Assembly (NCBI RefSeq): GCF_002893765.1
Contig: NZ_CP025938.1
Coordinates: 2,933,501 to 2,997,500, forward strand
DNA length: 64,000 nt
Origin: Tamlana carrageenivorans
GTDB lineage: Bacteria; Bacteroidota; Bacteroidia; Flavobacteriales; Flavobacteriaceae
Reading direction: 5' to 3'
The translations under genes and the position numbers were made by a program. A model generated the notes under the pieces. That model was not told the DNA's origin and ran no database searches. It saw only the letters and a list, made by a program, of their open reading frames with translations. This document shows positions 43,871 to 55,262 of this stretch, piece by piece. How positions within the stretch are numbered: the stretch's first letter is position 1; every line of letters starts with the position of its first letter.

Positions 43871-46330
43871 ATGATAAATAGAAAATTAAAGAGATGTAAG
43901 AGGTTTAAAACCATGTGGTTATTAGGGTTTTTAATGTTTTCTTGCTTTTTGCATGCTCAGGTTGTATTGGAAAATGAGATTAATATAACCGATTTAGGTT
44001 TACACTTTGATGGTAATCAAGTTCCAAGCGGTACTGCAAATACAGGAGATAATGCGCCTTACGATTATTATTTTGGAAAAAATATTTCTGCACACGGCGA
44101 TTGTATAAAAACCTACGGCGATTATGTGTTTATGACTTGGTATAAAGGTGGAAAGGCAGAGCGCCATGTCATGCTTACGCGGTACAATACCAAAACGGGA
44201 ACTAAGGCAACGATTGAGTTTCCGCACAGACATACTGGCTTTCAAAATCAATATTGGATTGGTGAATCCCACAACACGATTGCTGTAGGAATAAGTCCTT
44301 TAAATGGATCGATTCATTTGCTTTACGATATGCATGCCTATAGTGCAACTAAACCATCTAATGGTAGTTTGGCTAATGATTATTTTAGGTATTCGTATTC
44401 CTTAGCAAACGTTGCTTCCTTACCAGATGCCGATTTTACTTTAGATAAATTTGTTCAAAGTAGTAGTGGAAACTATAAGCATTTAAGAATGCCTGGAGCT
44501 GCACCGCAATCTGAATTTGTTGCATTAACCTATCCTAAATTCTTTTTAAATGATGGTGGCGAACTATTTATGCTAATGCGTGAAGGCGGCAACAATAACG
44601 GGATGTATAAATTTATAAAATACGATGCTAGTACTGGTAACTGGGGTAATTTTATAGATTTTAATGCCTTAAATGCAAAAAATCAACCTGGTATAACTTA
44701 TAATTGGGGTCTTTATGGAGAAATGAAATACCTTAACGGAAAGTTACGTATTGGTTTTCAAAGAAGATCTGCTAATAATAATGATAAATACGAATACCAA
44801 AATGGGGTGTATTATGCATATTCCGATGACCAAAGTGGCGCAACAGGTTGGAAAAATTATAAAGGAGAACCTTTTTCTGTGCCTTTATATGATGCTGATT
44901 TGATTAAAGTAATGGAACCAGGGGATTATGTGCAAGGAACCGATAAAAACGCGCTTCGTATTGTAGATGGTTTCGATTGGACCGTAACAGAAAATGGTGA
45001 TGTGCATATTATAAGTAAAGTAAAAGATAATCAGTTTAATGTTACTAAATATTTGCATACGTATAAACCTTCTGGAGCAACAAGTTTTACGACATCTGAT
45101 AATTTTTCTGGAGGAGGTTCAGAATTATATACATCCGGTGATAGTGTTTTTTTAATTGGTCTTAGTAATGGGCGTGTTTTTATAGAAAGTACTCAAGGAG
45201 GGACCAATAATTTCACAAGAATTTATGAGGCTACTTCTGGTAGAACTTTTGATCATGGGGTGGTGCATATTAATGAAGGTAAAGTTTATTATTACTTGAT
45301 GGAAAATAAATCGGGTAATGCCCAGCCATTATATTTACAAATAATAGATCTAGATATTATAAAAGAACCGTTTAGGGTATCGCTAACTTCCCCTATGGAT
45401 GGTACTACTTATGATGTTGGCGAGACAGTACAAATAGCTGCAGAAGCTACCGATGAAAATGGTAGTATTTCTAAAGTAGAATTTTTGGTTAATGGTACTT
45501 ATTTTAGCGAAGATAATACCGCTCCTTATACGGTTGACTGGACGCCAAGCACAGACGGTACTTATACCGTACAAGCTGTGGCTTACAATGCTTCAAGTCA
45601 AACGGTGAACTCTTCTGAAATTACTGTAAATTTTAAGATTTTCGATCCAAATGATTTAACTGGAGACATATACAGATTAAAAAACTATGTTACTGGAAAA
45701 TATATCCATTCCGTAGGATCTGATGTTGTCGAAAGTGATACCGGTACAAATGTAGTTCCTGGTGATAAGGAATGGGAGTTTGTAAAAGCGGGTAATTATT
45801 ACAATATAGAAAGCAAAAGAACGGATAAAGGTATTTTGAGAGCAGCTGGAAATCCTGCAAATGATTTAATAAATACGGGTTTTGGTGCTCCAAGAGAAGA
45901 TAGCGATAAACAGTTTTCTGTGGTTTATAACAGTGCAGACCAAACCTACCAATTTGTAACTAGAAATAACTCACATTACATTTACCATAATCCTAATGGT
46001 ATCATAGAACATGTTGGGAATTCGGATGCGAGATCTAAATGGATTGTAGAATCTAATACGCTTAGTACACCAGATATAGACTCCAATGCTTTTGGAGTGA
46101 AAATTTATCCGAATCCAGCGAATAATCAATTTACCATTAGTTTGAATAATTTTGAGGGCTTGGCTTATGTAGACATATATGATATGCTTGGTAAATCTGT
46201 TTTTAAAACTAAAATGACTTCAGATAAACTAAAGATTGATAGCCAAATGAAATTTAAATCAGGTCTTTACATGATTAAAATTTCTAATGGAAATAACACT
46301 ACGGTATATAAAAAGCTAGTTGTGAATTAG
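43871..46330 (+). CDS. BNR_4 beta-propeller, candidate ulvan lyase, T9SS-secreted
   Basis: An 819-residue modular exported protein. Signal peptide to about residue 30. Residues about 35-500 form a BNR_4 seven-bladed propeller, the fold of PL24 and PL25 ulvan lyases. GESHNTIAVGISPLNGSIHL and LYDMHAYS place H134 and H155 21 residues apart, as in the catalytic His region of those lyases. Next are an Ig-like domain (SLTSPMDGTTYDVGETVQIA, about 500-590), a ricin-type trefoil (YRLKNYVTGKYIHSVGSDVV, about 595-730) and a Por_Secre_tail (VKIYPNPANNQFTISLNNFE). It would cut Rha3S-GlcA linkages by beta-elimination outside the cell. A dehydratase or other propeller enzyme is an alternative. It has its own operator. 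Confidence 0.7.
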   Translation: MINRKLKRCKRFKTMWLLGFLMFSCFLHAQVVLENEINITDLGLHFDGNQVPSGTANTGDNAPYDYYFGKNISAHGDCIKTYGDYVFMTWYKGGKAERHVMLTRYNTKTGTKATIEFPHRHTGFQNQYWIGESHNTIAVGISPLNGSIHLLYDMHAYSATKPSNGSLANDYFRYSYSLANVASLPDADFTLDKFVQSSSGNYKHLRMPGAAPQSEFVALTYPKFFLNDGGELFMLMREGGNNNGMYKFIKYDASTGNWGNFIDFNALNAKNQPGITYNWGLYGEMKYLNGKLRIGFQRRSANNNDKYEYQNGVYYAYSDDQSGATGWKNYKGEPFSVPLYDADLIKVMEPGDYVQGTDKNALRIVDGFDWTVTENGDVHIISKVKDNQFNVTKYLHTYKPSGATSFTTSDNFSGGGSELYTSGDSVFLIGLSNGRVFIESTQGGTNNFTRIYEATSGRTFDHGVVHINEGKVYYYLMENKSGNAQPLYLQIIDLDIIKEPFRVSLTSPMDGTTYDVGETVQIAAEATDENGSISKVEFLVNGTYFSEDNTAPYTVDWTPSTDGTYTVQAVAYNASSQTVNSSEITVNFKIFDPNDLTGDIYRLKNYVTGKYIHSVGSDVVESDTGTNVVPGDKEWEFVKAGNYYNIESKRTDKGILRAAGNPANDLINTGFGAPREDSDKQFSVVYNSADQTYQFVTRNNSHYIYHNPNGIIEHVGNSDARSKWIVESNTLSTPDIDSNAFGVKIYPNPANNQFTISLNNFEGLAYVDIYDMLGKSVFKTKMTSDKLKIDSQMKFKSGLYMIKISNGNNTTVYKKLVVN

Positions 46331-46351
46331 AAAAGTTTGTCTTCAATGGAA

Positions 46352-46482
46352 GAAGCTGTCTAAAAAGTTAAAACAATTGTCATTCTGTGCTTGACACTGA
46401 ATCTCATTATATTGAAATTCAATAATTTTAAGGATCTGAAATAAATTCAGATTGAGGTAAAAACAACTTTTTAGGCAGCCTC
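46352..46482. repeat. MITE-like intergenic repeat with terminal inverted repeats
   Basis: Ends GAAGCTGTCTAAAAAGTT and AACTTTTTAGGCAGCCTC are inverted repeats with about two mismatches. The inside contains GTCATTCTGTGCTTGAC-type and CTGAAATAAATTCAG-type stretches that resemble dispersed repeats common in Flavobacteriaceae genomes. No ORF is present. It is a probable non-autonomous element or repeat relic that also separates two transcription units. Confidence 0.55.
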
Positions 46483-46637
46483 TTTACCGAAATAAGTAAA
46501 AAGCGCTATGCTGTAAGTCACGGCTAAAGGAACAAAAGTGTAACCATGCTTTTTAACAATATTCAATCCATATAAAACAGTTCTATTCACAGTATCATAA
46601 TATTAGTCTCATAAAAGTTCAATTTAAATTTTGATTC

Positions 46638-49439
46638 GTGTATAAATTTTTAGCCTATAAGCTTTGTTTCTTTTTAATGGTAAGTTTCACCTTTTTAGGT
46701 GTTTTGCTGGCTTGTACAGAAAAGTTTTTAGTTAAAGGACCAGAACATTTAACGGTTTCAGAAGGTTTTAAAAATCCTATAGGGTTTTACAATGATACGC
46801 CTTCATTCTCTTGGAAACTACCCGTTTCAGAAGCTGTGAAATTGCAATCGGCCTATCAAGTTATTGCGGCGACTTCAAAAGAATTTTTACCGAATAACCC
46901 AAATTTATGGGATTCTAAAAAACAAGAAAGTCCACAATCTACTTTTGTTAAATATCAAGGAGAACAATTAAAATCAAGACAAAACGTATTTTGGCAAGTA
47001 CGCTATTGGAATCAAGATGGAAAAGTTTCAGAATGGAGTGCGATTAATTCTTTTGAATTAGGCTTGTTAAAAAATGCCGATTGGAAAGCGAAATGGATAG
47101 GATTAAACACGGCAAAAGATAGCATAAAAGGTGTTCGGAATTTTTTAATGCACAAGCCTCAATATTTAAGAAAGGGTTTTGAGTTATCTTCGGATGTCAC
47201 TTCTGCTAGACTATACATTACGGCAAAAGGTGTTTTTGATGTGCACTTAAATGGGAAAGATGTGAGTGATGACGTCATGACGCCTGGTTGGACACCATAC
47301 AATCATCGCATAGAAACACTTACTTACGATGTTACTAGCCTGTTACAAACTGGTGTAAACGCCCTAGCTGTTGAGCTAGCATCTGGGTGGCATTCAGGAA
47401 GAATTAGTAGAGGTAGAGCGTTGTATGAAAATTTTGCATCACCTAAAATTCTATGTCAATTAGAAGTTGTCATGAAAGATGGTTCAAAACATACCATTAT
47501 TTCCGACGAATCTTGGAAAGGTACTACAAATGGCCCCATACGTTTAGCGGGGATTTACGATGGCGAAATTTACGATGCCAATTTCGAAATACCAGATTGG
47601 AACACTGCTACTTTTGATGACCGTAGTTGGGAATTGGTTGAAGTTGAGACTATTTCTAGGGATGTTAAATTAGCACCAAAAAGACATCATACCGTTAAGA
47701 ATCAACAGGTTTTAAAAGATGCAGAAATTGTTTCGGTTGATGAAAATTCGGCAGTTTTTAATCTAAAACAAAATATGGTAGGCGTACCAAAAGTAAAAGT
47801 ACCGATGAAAAAAGGTGATACTTTAAAAATCCGTTTTTCGGAAATGTTGCTAAAAGACCATACTTTTTATACTAAAAACTATCGTTCTGCAAAGTCAACC
47901 GATTATTATATAGCTGCTAAAGATGGTGTTGTAGAGTATGTTGCGAAATTTACATTTCACGGATTTCAATTTGTAGAACTAAGTGGTTATGATAAAAATG
48001 CGAAACCAGAATCTTCTTGGGTACAAGGTATAGTACAACATTCAGATTTTGAGAAAAACGGAACCTTTACATCCTCTCATGACAAACTAAATCAGCTGCA
48101 AAGTAATATTACTTGGGGTTTACGTGATAATTTTTTCGATATTCCAACCGATTGTCCGCAACGAGATGAGCGATTGGGGTGGACAGGTGATGCTCAGGTT
48201 ATTGCGCCTACATCACTATTTAACTATGATACCCATGCGTTTTGGACAGCTTGGCTGCAAAGCCTTAGAGAAAATCAGTCAGAACACGAAAGCGGATTAG
48301 TCCCTTGGATTGTGCCAGACGTCCTTCAAATTAACAGAGCAAGTCCTGGTTGGGGAGATGCTGTAGTGCTTATTCCTTGGAATATTTATAACATTACAGG
48401 TGATAAAAGGGTTTTAAAAGAAAATTTTGAAGCTGCAAAAAAATGGATTGGTTTTTATAAATCGAAAATAGAAGACAAAGAATTTATCCCCAAAATGCGT
48501 TCTTTTGGAGATTGGTTACAACCCTATCCAACCAAAACAGGAAAAGGTGGAAATAGTGGAGATACCTCGAAAGAGCTAATCATTACCGCATATTTTGCCC
48601 ACTCGTCTCTTTTAGTTTCTAAAATGGCAGGAATCTTAGGACATAGTAAAGATGAAAAAGAATATTACGATTTACATAAAAACATAGCTGGAGTTTTTAG
48701 AGATACTTTTTTTGATAAAAACGGAAAAGTAAAGAATGTTAAAGAAACCCAAACCAGTTATTTATTGGCAATTTATTTTGATTTGTTAAAACCTGAAACC
48801 AAAATAAAAGCACAAAAGCACTTACTTGAAGAAATTAAAAAAGCCGATTACCATTTAGGAACAGGTTTTATTGGGACGCCCATTTTACCGAAAGTCTTGG
48901 ATGATATGGGAGAGATAGATTTGATGTATAAAATCTTATTTAAAGAAACCTATCCTTCTTGGTTTTACTCTATCAATCAAGGAGCGACAACAATGTGGGA
49001 ACGTTGGAACAGTTATAGCCAAGCTGAAGGGTATAATCCGCAGAGCATGAATAGCCTTAATCATTATGCTTACGGAGCCATTGGGCAATGGATGTACGAA
49101 CGCATTGCTGGGATTGCTCCATTAGCTCCTGGATACAAGAAAATTAAAATAGCACCACTACCAAACGACAGATTAACATCGGCAGCAGCAAGTATTAATA
49201 CCCCTTATGGGCTAGCATCAACTTCGTGGAAAAAAGATAAAGAAACTTTTATACTGGATGTTGTTATTCCGCCAAATACAACTGCAGAAATTACCGTGCC
49301 AAATGCATCTATAGAAAGTGTAACAGTAAATGGTCATATAATTAACGAAAAATCAAATATAAAACTCATAGATTCAGATCAAGGATTAATTAACATTTTA
49401 GCCGAACCAGGTACTTATAAAATTCAAACTAAACTTTAA
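46638..49439 (+). CDS. GH78 alpha-L-rhamnosidase lipoprotein
   Basis: A 933-residue classical GH78. A GTG start at 46638 gives a good lipoprotein signal (lipobox VLLAC); an ATG at 46677 would leave a short signal without basic residues, so GTG is preferred. Domains: a fibronectin-like region with TPSFSWKLPVSEAVKLQSAY, sandwiches (RLYITAKGVFDVHLNGKDVS, LAVELASGWHSGR), then the barrel with FDIPTDCPQRDERLGWTGDAQ holding the acidic catalytic residues, and a C-terminal sandwich (NTPYGLASTSWK). It is the first gene of the right-hand run, 4 bp ahead of a close paralogue at 49444. It removes terminal alpha-L-rhamnose in the periplasm or at the surface. Confidence 0.92.
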   Translation: MYKFLAYKLCFFLMVSFTFLGVLLACTEKFLVKGPEHLTVSEGFKNPIGFYNDTPSFSWKLPVSEAVKLQSAYQVIAATSKEFLPNNPNLWDSKKQESPQSTFVKYQGEQLKSRQNVFWQVRYWNQDGKVSEWSAINSFELGLLKNADWKAKWIGLNTAKDSIKGVRNFLMHKPQYLRKGFELSSDVTSARLYITAKGVFDVHLNGKDVSDDVMTPGWTPYNHRIETLTYDVTSLLQTGVNALAVELASGWHSGRISRGRALYENFASPKILCQLEVVMKDGSKHTIISDESWKGTTNGPIRLAGIYDGEIYDANFEIPDWNTATFDDRSWELVEVETISRDVKLAPKRHHTVKNQQVLKDAEIVSVDENSAVFNLKQNMVGVPKVKVPMKKGDTLKIRFSEMLLKDHTFYTKNYRSAKSTDYYIAAKDGVVEYVAKFTFHGFQFVELSGYDKNAKPESSWVQGIVQHSDFEKNGTFTSSHDKLNQLQSNITWGLRDNFFDIPTDCPQRDERLGWTGDAQVIAPTSLFNYDTHAFWTAWLQSLRENQSEHESGLVPWIVPDVLQINRASPGWGDAVVLIPWNIYNITGDKRVLKENFEAAKKWIGFYKSKIEDKEFIPKMRSFGDWLQPYPTKTGKGGNSGDTSKELIITAYFAHSSLLVSKMAGILGHSKDEKEYYDLHKNIAGVFRDTFFDKNGKVKNVKETQTSYLLAIYFDLLKPETKIKAQKHLLEEIKKADYHLGTGFIGTPILPKVLDDMGEIDLMYKILFKETYPSWFYSINQGATTMWERWNSYSQAEGYNPQSMNSLNHYAYGAIGQWMYERIAGIAPLAPGYKKIKIAPLPNDRLTSAAASINTPYGLASTSWKKDKETFILDVVIPPNTTAEITVPNASIESVTVNGHIINEKSNIKLIDSDQGLINILAEPGTYKIQTKL

Positions 49440-49443
49440 TGAC

Positions 49444-52224
49444 ATGCTAAATAAATTCACAATAAAACCTCTCTTGCAGTTATTAGTCTGTTTTATTCTA
49501 CTACTTCAACTTTCTTGTGCAGATAAAACATCACTAAAGACTGTAGATAATTTAACCATTTCCGAAGGCTTTAAAAATCCGCTAGGTTTTTACGATGCTA
49601 AACCTACATTTTCGTGGGAATTACCCGTTGTGGAAGGAGTAATTAGTCAGTCGGCTTACCAGATTGTGGTAGCTAGTAGTCCAGAACTATTGCCAAGCAA
49701 TCCCGATTTATGGGATTCTAATAAGCAATTTTCTTCGCAATCTGTATGGATAAACTACGAGGGTAAACCGCTTGAGTCACGTCAAAAAGTATTTTGGCAA
49801 GTAAAATATTGGAATCAGGATGATAAGGCTTCAAATTGGAGTCCGGTTCAGAATTTTGAATTAGGCTTATTAAATAACAGCGATTGGAAAGCTCAATGGA
49901 TTGGGTTGCCTACCAAAGAAGAAGGCGTTTTAGGAAGTCAGGATAACATTATTCATAGACCACAATATTTAAGAAAAGGCTTCGAGTTGTCTAACGATGT
50001 GGCTACAGCCAGATTATATATTACGGCAAAAGGTGTGTTTGATGTGGCTATCAATGGAGAAGATGTGAGCGATGACGTGATGCCTCCAGGGTATACGCCT
50101 TATAAAAAGCGAATTGAAACCATCACTTATGATGTTACCGATTTAATAGTATCTGGACAAAATACTATTGGTGTTGAAGTTGCTGCAGGATGGCATTCTG
50201 GCCGTTTAGGTTGGATGAAATCCTACTGGAGCGATACCGAATCACCTAAAATATTATGTCAGCTAGAAGTAACCATGAAAGATGGTTCCAAAGCATCCAT
50301 CATTTCAGATGATACTTGGAAAGCCACATTCCAAGGCCCAATACGAATCTCAGAAATTTATGATGGTGAAACCTATGATGCTCATTTAGAAATGCCACAA
50401 TGGACTACAAATAATTTTAATGATAAAAACTGGAAAGCAGTACAAGCGTTCCCAGTAACATCAGCCATTAAATTAGAACCAAAACGTCATACTACCGTTA
50501 AATCTAAAATGGTATTAGAATCTAAAGAGATTATATTAAAAGAAGATGCAGCTATTTTCGATTTGAAACAGAATATGGTTGGGGTACCTGTGTTAAAAGT
50601 TCCTATGAAAAAGGGGGATACTTTAAAAATTCGTTTTTCTGAAATGTTATCGCCAGACGGGACTTTTTATACAGACAATTACAGAAGTGCGCAATCTACA
50701 GATTACTATATAGCCGCAAAAGAAGGTACCATAGAATGGATGCCAAAGTTTACATTCCACGGATTTAGGTATGTAGAGTTAAGTGGGTTTGATGCTTCAA
50801 AAACACCTTCTAAAGATTGGGTTAAGGGTGCAGTGCAGTATTCTAATTCTGATGAAAATGGCACGTTCACAACGTCTCACGAGAAGCTAAATCAGTTGCA
50901 AAACAACATCGTTTGGGGCTTAAGAGGCAACTTTTTCGATATCCCTACTGATTGTCCGCAACGCGACGAACGTATGGGCTGGACGGGCGATGCGCAAGTT
51001 TTTGGACCAACATCGATGTTTAATGCCGATGTTTATAAGTTTTGGGCCAGTTGGATGCAAAGTGTACGCGAATCGCAATATGATAACGGAGGTATTCCAT
51101 TTGTTGTACCAGATGTGTTACACAATGGAAAAGTAAGTTCTGGCTGGGGCGATGTCTGTACTATAATTCCATGGAAAATATATTACCGAACGGGCGATGT
51201 TAGCATTTTAAAAGAAAATTACGATATGATGAAAAAATGGGTAGCGCATCATCAAGCGTCTTCAACAGATTTCATCTCGCATATGAATTCTTTTGCCGAT
51301 TGGTTACAGCCATATCCTGAAAATGGAAATAACAAAGGGGATACTTCACATAGTTTAATCGGTACCGCTTTCTTTGCGCATTCGGCAAAATTAACAGCAA
51401 AAACTGCCGAGGTTCTTGGAAAGAAAGAGGAACAAGCTAAATATGAAGCTTTATACAAATCGGTAGCAAAAGCCTTCGAAAAAGCGTTTTTTAAAAATGG
51501 TAAAGTAAAAGATGTTACTGCAACCCAAACCTCTTATTTGTTAGCCTTAGCTTTCGATTTAATTTCTGAAGAAAATAAAGAAAACGCAAAAGTACAGTTA
51601 TTAGAAAAAATTAGCGAAGCCGATAATCATTTGCGTACTGGCTTTTTAGGAACCCCATTACTGTCGGAGGTATTAGATGAAACGGGAGAAATAGACTTAA
51701 TGTACAAACTCTTATTTAATGAAACCTATCCGTCTTGGTTTTATTCAATAAACCAAGGAGCAACAACCATTTGGGAGCGTTGGAATAGCTATAGCAAAAC
51801 AGAAGGTTATAACCCGATGAGTATGAATAGTTTAAATCATTATGCTTATGGAGCAATAGGCGAGTGGATGTACGAGCGCATTGCAGGAATTGCACCTTTA
51901 CAAGCGGGTTATAAAATCATTAGAATCGCACCAATACCAAAAGCACCGTTAACATCGGCATCAGCAACTTTAAATACGCCTTATGGAGAAGTAGCATCTT
52001 CTTGGGAAATAAAAAATGAAACCTTGTTTTTAGAAGTTGTTGTGCCTCCAAACACGACTGCCGAGATTGAAATTCCAGCAGATGATTCAGAGTCATTAAA
52101 AATGCATAATGAGGTTTTTAAAGAGACTAAGAGTGTGTTGCTCATATCATCAAAAGAAAAAAATATAATTAAGGTTTTAGCCCAACCGGGTACCTATAAA
52201 TTTCAAACAAAATATAGTTTATAA
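49444..52224 (+). CDS. GH78 alpha-L-rhamnosidase lipoprotein, tandem paralogue
   Basis: A 926-residue GH78 close to its upstream neighbour across the whole length, from a tandem duplication. Lipobox QLSC near residue 25. The catalytic motif FDIPTDCPQRDERMGWTGDAQ is intact, as is WFYSINQGATTIWERWNSY, which includes the second catalytic Glu region of GH78. Differences concentrate in the surface regions (HHQASSTDFISHMNSF, NGGIPFVVPDVLHNGKVS), which suggests specialisation toward different oligosaccharides, for example sulfated versus desulfated ends. It is followed after 3 bp by a sulfatase gene. Confidence 0.92.
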   Translation: MLNKFTIKPLLQLLVCFILLLQLSCADKTSLKTVDNLTISEGFKNPLGFYDAKPTFSWELPVVEGVISQSAYQIVVASSPELLPSNPDLWDSNKQFSSQSVWINYEGKPLESRQKVFWQVKYWNQDDKASNWSPVQNFELGLLNNSDWKAQWIGLPTKEEGVLGSQDNIIHRPQYLRKGFELSNDVATARLYITAKGVFDVAINGEDVSDDVMPPGYTPYKKRIETITYDVTDLIVSGQNTIGVEVAAGWHSGRLGWMKSYWSDTESPKILCQLEVTMKDGSKASIISDDTWKATFQGPIRISEIYDGETYDAHLEMPQWTTNNFNDKNWKAVQAFPVTSAIKLEPKRHTTVKSKMVLESKEIILKEDAAIFDLKQNMVGVPVLKVPMKKGDTLKIRFSEMLSPDGTFYTDNYRSAQSTDYYIAAKEGTIEWMPKFTFHGFRYVELSGFDASKTPSKDWVKGAVQYSNSDENGTFTTSHEKLNQLQNNIVWGLRGNFFDIPTDCPQRDERMGWTGDAQVFGPTSMFNADVYKFWASWMQSVRESQYDNGGIPFVVPDVLHNGKVSSGWGDVCTIIPWKIYYRTGDVSILKENYDMMKKWVAHHQASSTDFISHMNSFADWLQPYPENGNNKGDTSHSLIGTAFFAHSAKLTAKTAEVLGKKEEQAKYEALYKSVAKAFEKAFFKNGKVKDVTATQTSYLLALAFDLISEENKENAKVQLLEKISEADNHLRTGFLGTPLLSEVLDETGEIDLMYKLLFNETYPSWFYSINQGATTIWERWNSYSKTEGYNPMSMNSLNHYAYGAIGEWMYERIAGIAPLQAGYKIIRIAPIPKAPLTSASATLNTPYGEVASSWEIKNETLFLEVVVPPNTTAEIEIPADDSESLKMHNEVFKETKSVLLISSKEKNIIKVLAQPGTYKFQTKYSL

Positions 52225-52227
52225 AAA

Positions 52228-53730
52228 ATGGCCATTTCTATGAAAATAACAGCGATACTTCAAATAGCATTGATAACAAGTTTTACGCTGGTTAGCTGCA
52301 AGGATAAAGTGAAAACGGTTGAACAGCAAGAAGAACCAACAAAACCAAATATAGTTTATATCCTTACAGACCAATGGCGCGGTTCTGCTCTAGGTTATGC
52401 GGGAGACCCTAATGTGAAAACGCCACACTTGGATGCTTTGGCAAAAGAAGCCGTTAATTTTACTAATGCGGTTTCGGTAACCCCTGTTTGTACACCACAT
52501 CGCGCAGCTTTGCTTACAGGTAGGTTTCCAACAACTACGGGCATGTTTTTAAACGATTTGTATTTGCCGTCAGAAGAATTATGTATGGCTGAGATTTTTA
52601 AAGCCGAAGGATATAATACAGCTTATTGGGGGAAATGGCATCTTGACGGACACGGACGTTCTGCCTTTACACCAAAAGAAAGACGCCAAGGATTCGACTA
52701 TTGGAAAGCTTTAGAGTGTTCTCACGATTATAATAAAATGCCTTATTATGATAATGATAATCCTGAAATTAAATATTGGGATAAGTATTCGCCTTTCGCT
52801 ATTGTAGAGGATGCGAATTCATATTTAGAAAAACATGCAAAAGGTGATGCTCCATTTTTGGCTGTTGTGTCCATAGCAACACCGCATTTTCCACATGTCT
52901 CTGCGCCACAGAAGTATAAAGATATGTATCCCCCAGAATCACTGATTCTTAATCCTAATGTAAGTCCGAAATTTGAATCACGTAGTCGAGAAGAGTTACA
53001 AGGGTATTATGCTCATGCCACGGCAACAGACGAGGCCATAGGCTTATTGTTAAAACAGATGGATGCTTTAGGTTTAAATGAAAATACGATAGTAGTATTT
53101 TCTTCAGATCATGGTGAAATGATGGGCGCACATGATGTTAGACCCTTTCAAAAACAAGTCGCTTGGGATGAATCTATACGCGTTCCGTTTTTAATAAAAT
53201 ATCCCGGAATAGATAAACTAAAGGGCATTACAGTAAATGCTCCTATAAATACACCTGATATATTACCGTCTCTTTTAGGTTTATCTGATATCAAAATTCC
53301 AGACGGTATAGAAGGTGAAGATTTATCTGAATTAATTAAAAATCCAGACCCTGAAGCAGACCGTGAAGCTTTGGTAATGAATGTGGCGCCTTTTGCTGGC
53401 GGATATCCAAATTTGCCATACAGAGCGATAAGGACGAAACAATATACTTATGCGAGAACCACAGAAGGGCCAAGTATGTTTTTTGATAATGTAGCCGATC
53501 CATATCAACAGAATAATTTATTGGGTAACCCTGAGTTTGAACCTCTTCAGAATGAATTAGACGCCAAGCTTAATAAGAAATTGGCTCAATTGGGAGATGA
53601 GTTTAAATCTAGAGACTATTATTTAAAGAAATACAATTATGTATTTGGTAAAAATAAACCTGCCATTCCGTTTTGGGAATTCAACAAAGGTAAAGGCGTA
53701 GTGCAGTCGCCAATCCCTGTTATTCAATAA
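52228..53730 (+). CDS. S1 sulfatase lipoprotein
   Basis: A 500-residue formylglycine sulfatase. Lipobox LVSC (Cys24). PNIVYILTDQWRGSALGYAG carries the metal ligands, and the modification motif is CTPHR with Cys88. The motif still satisfies CxPxR, although CxPSR is more usual. GKWHLDGHGR and VFSSDHGEMMGAH complete the active site. It removes sulfate from a sugar of the target polysaccharide. It lies in an unbroken run after two GH78 genes (3 bp apart), so desulfation and rhamnose removal are probably coupled. The subfamily is not assigned. Confidence 0.92.
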   Translation: MAISMKITAILQIALITSFTLVSCKDKVKTVEQQEEPTKPNIVYILTDQWRGSALGYAGDPNVKTPHLDALAKEAVNFTNAVSVTPVCTPHRAALLTGRFPTTTGMFLNDLYLPSEELCMAEIFKAEGYNTAYWGKWHLDGHGRSAFTPKERRQGFDYWKALECSHDYNKMPYYDNDNPEIKYWDKYSPFAIVEDANSYLEKHAKGDAPFLAVVSIATPHFPHVSAPQKYKDMYPPESLILNPNVSPKFESRSREELQGYYAHATATDEAIGLLLKQMDALGLNENTIVVFSSDHGEMMGAHDVRPFQKQVAWDESIRVPFLIKYPGIDKLKGITVNAPINTPDILPSLLGLSDIKIPDGIEGEDLSELIKNPDPEADREALVMNVAPFAGGYPNLPYRAIRTKQYTYARTTEGPSMFFDNVADPYQQNNLLGNPEFEPLQNELDAKLNKKLAQLGDEFKSRDYYLKKYNYVFGKNKPAIPFWEFNKGKGVVQSPIPVIQ

Positions 53731-53768
53731 ATAAAACAACATGTTTAGCAAAACAAATTTATTTCTAA

Positions 53769-55235
<1,467 letters not shown>

Positions 55236-55262
55236 AACCAAAATTAAAACTATTATTACTAA

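Noticed and set aside
46578..46597. Possible further operator (CAGTTCTATT CACAGTATCA) before the GH78 at 46638
   Set aside because: Only the second unit resembles the motif and the CAG cores are 12 bp apart, so it does not reach the standard of the ten listed sites.
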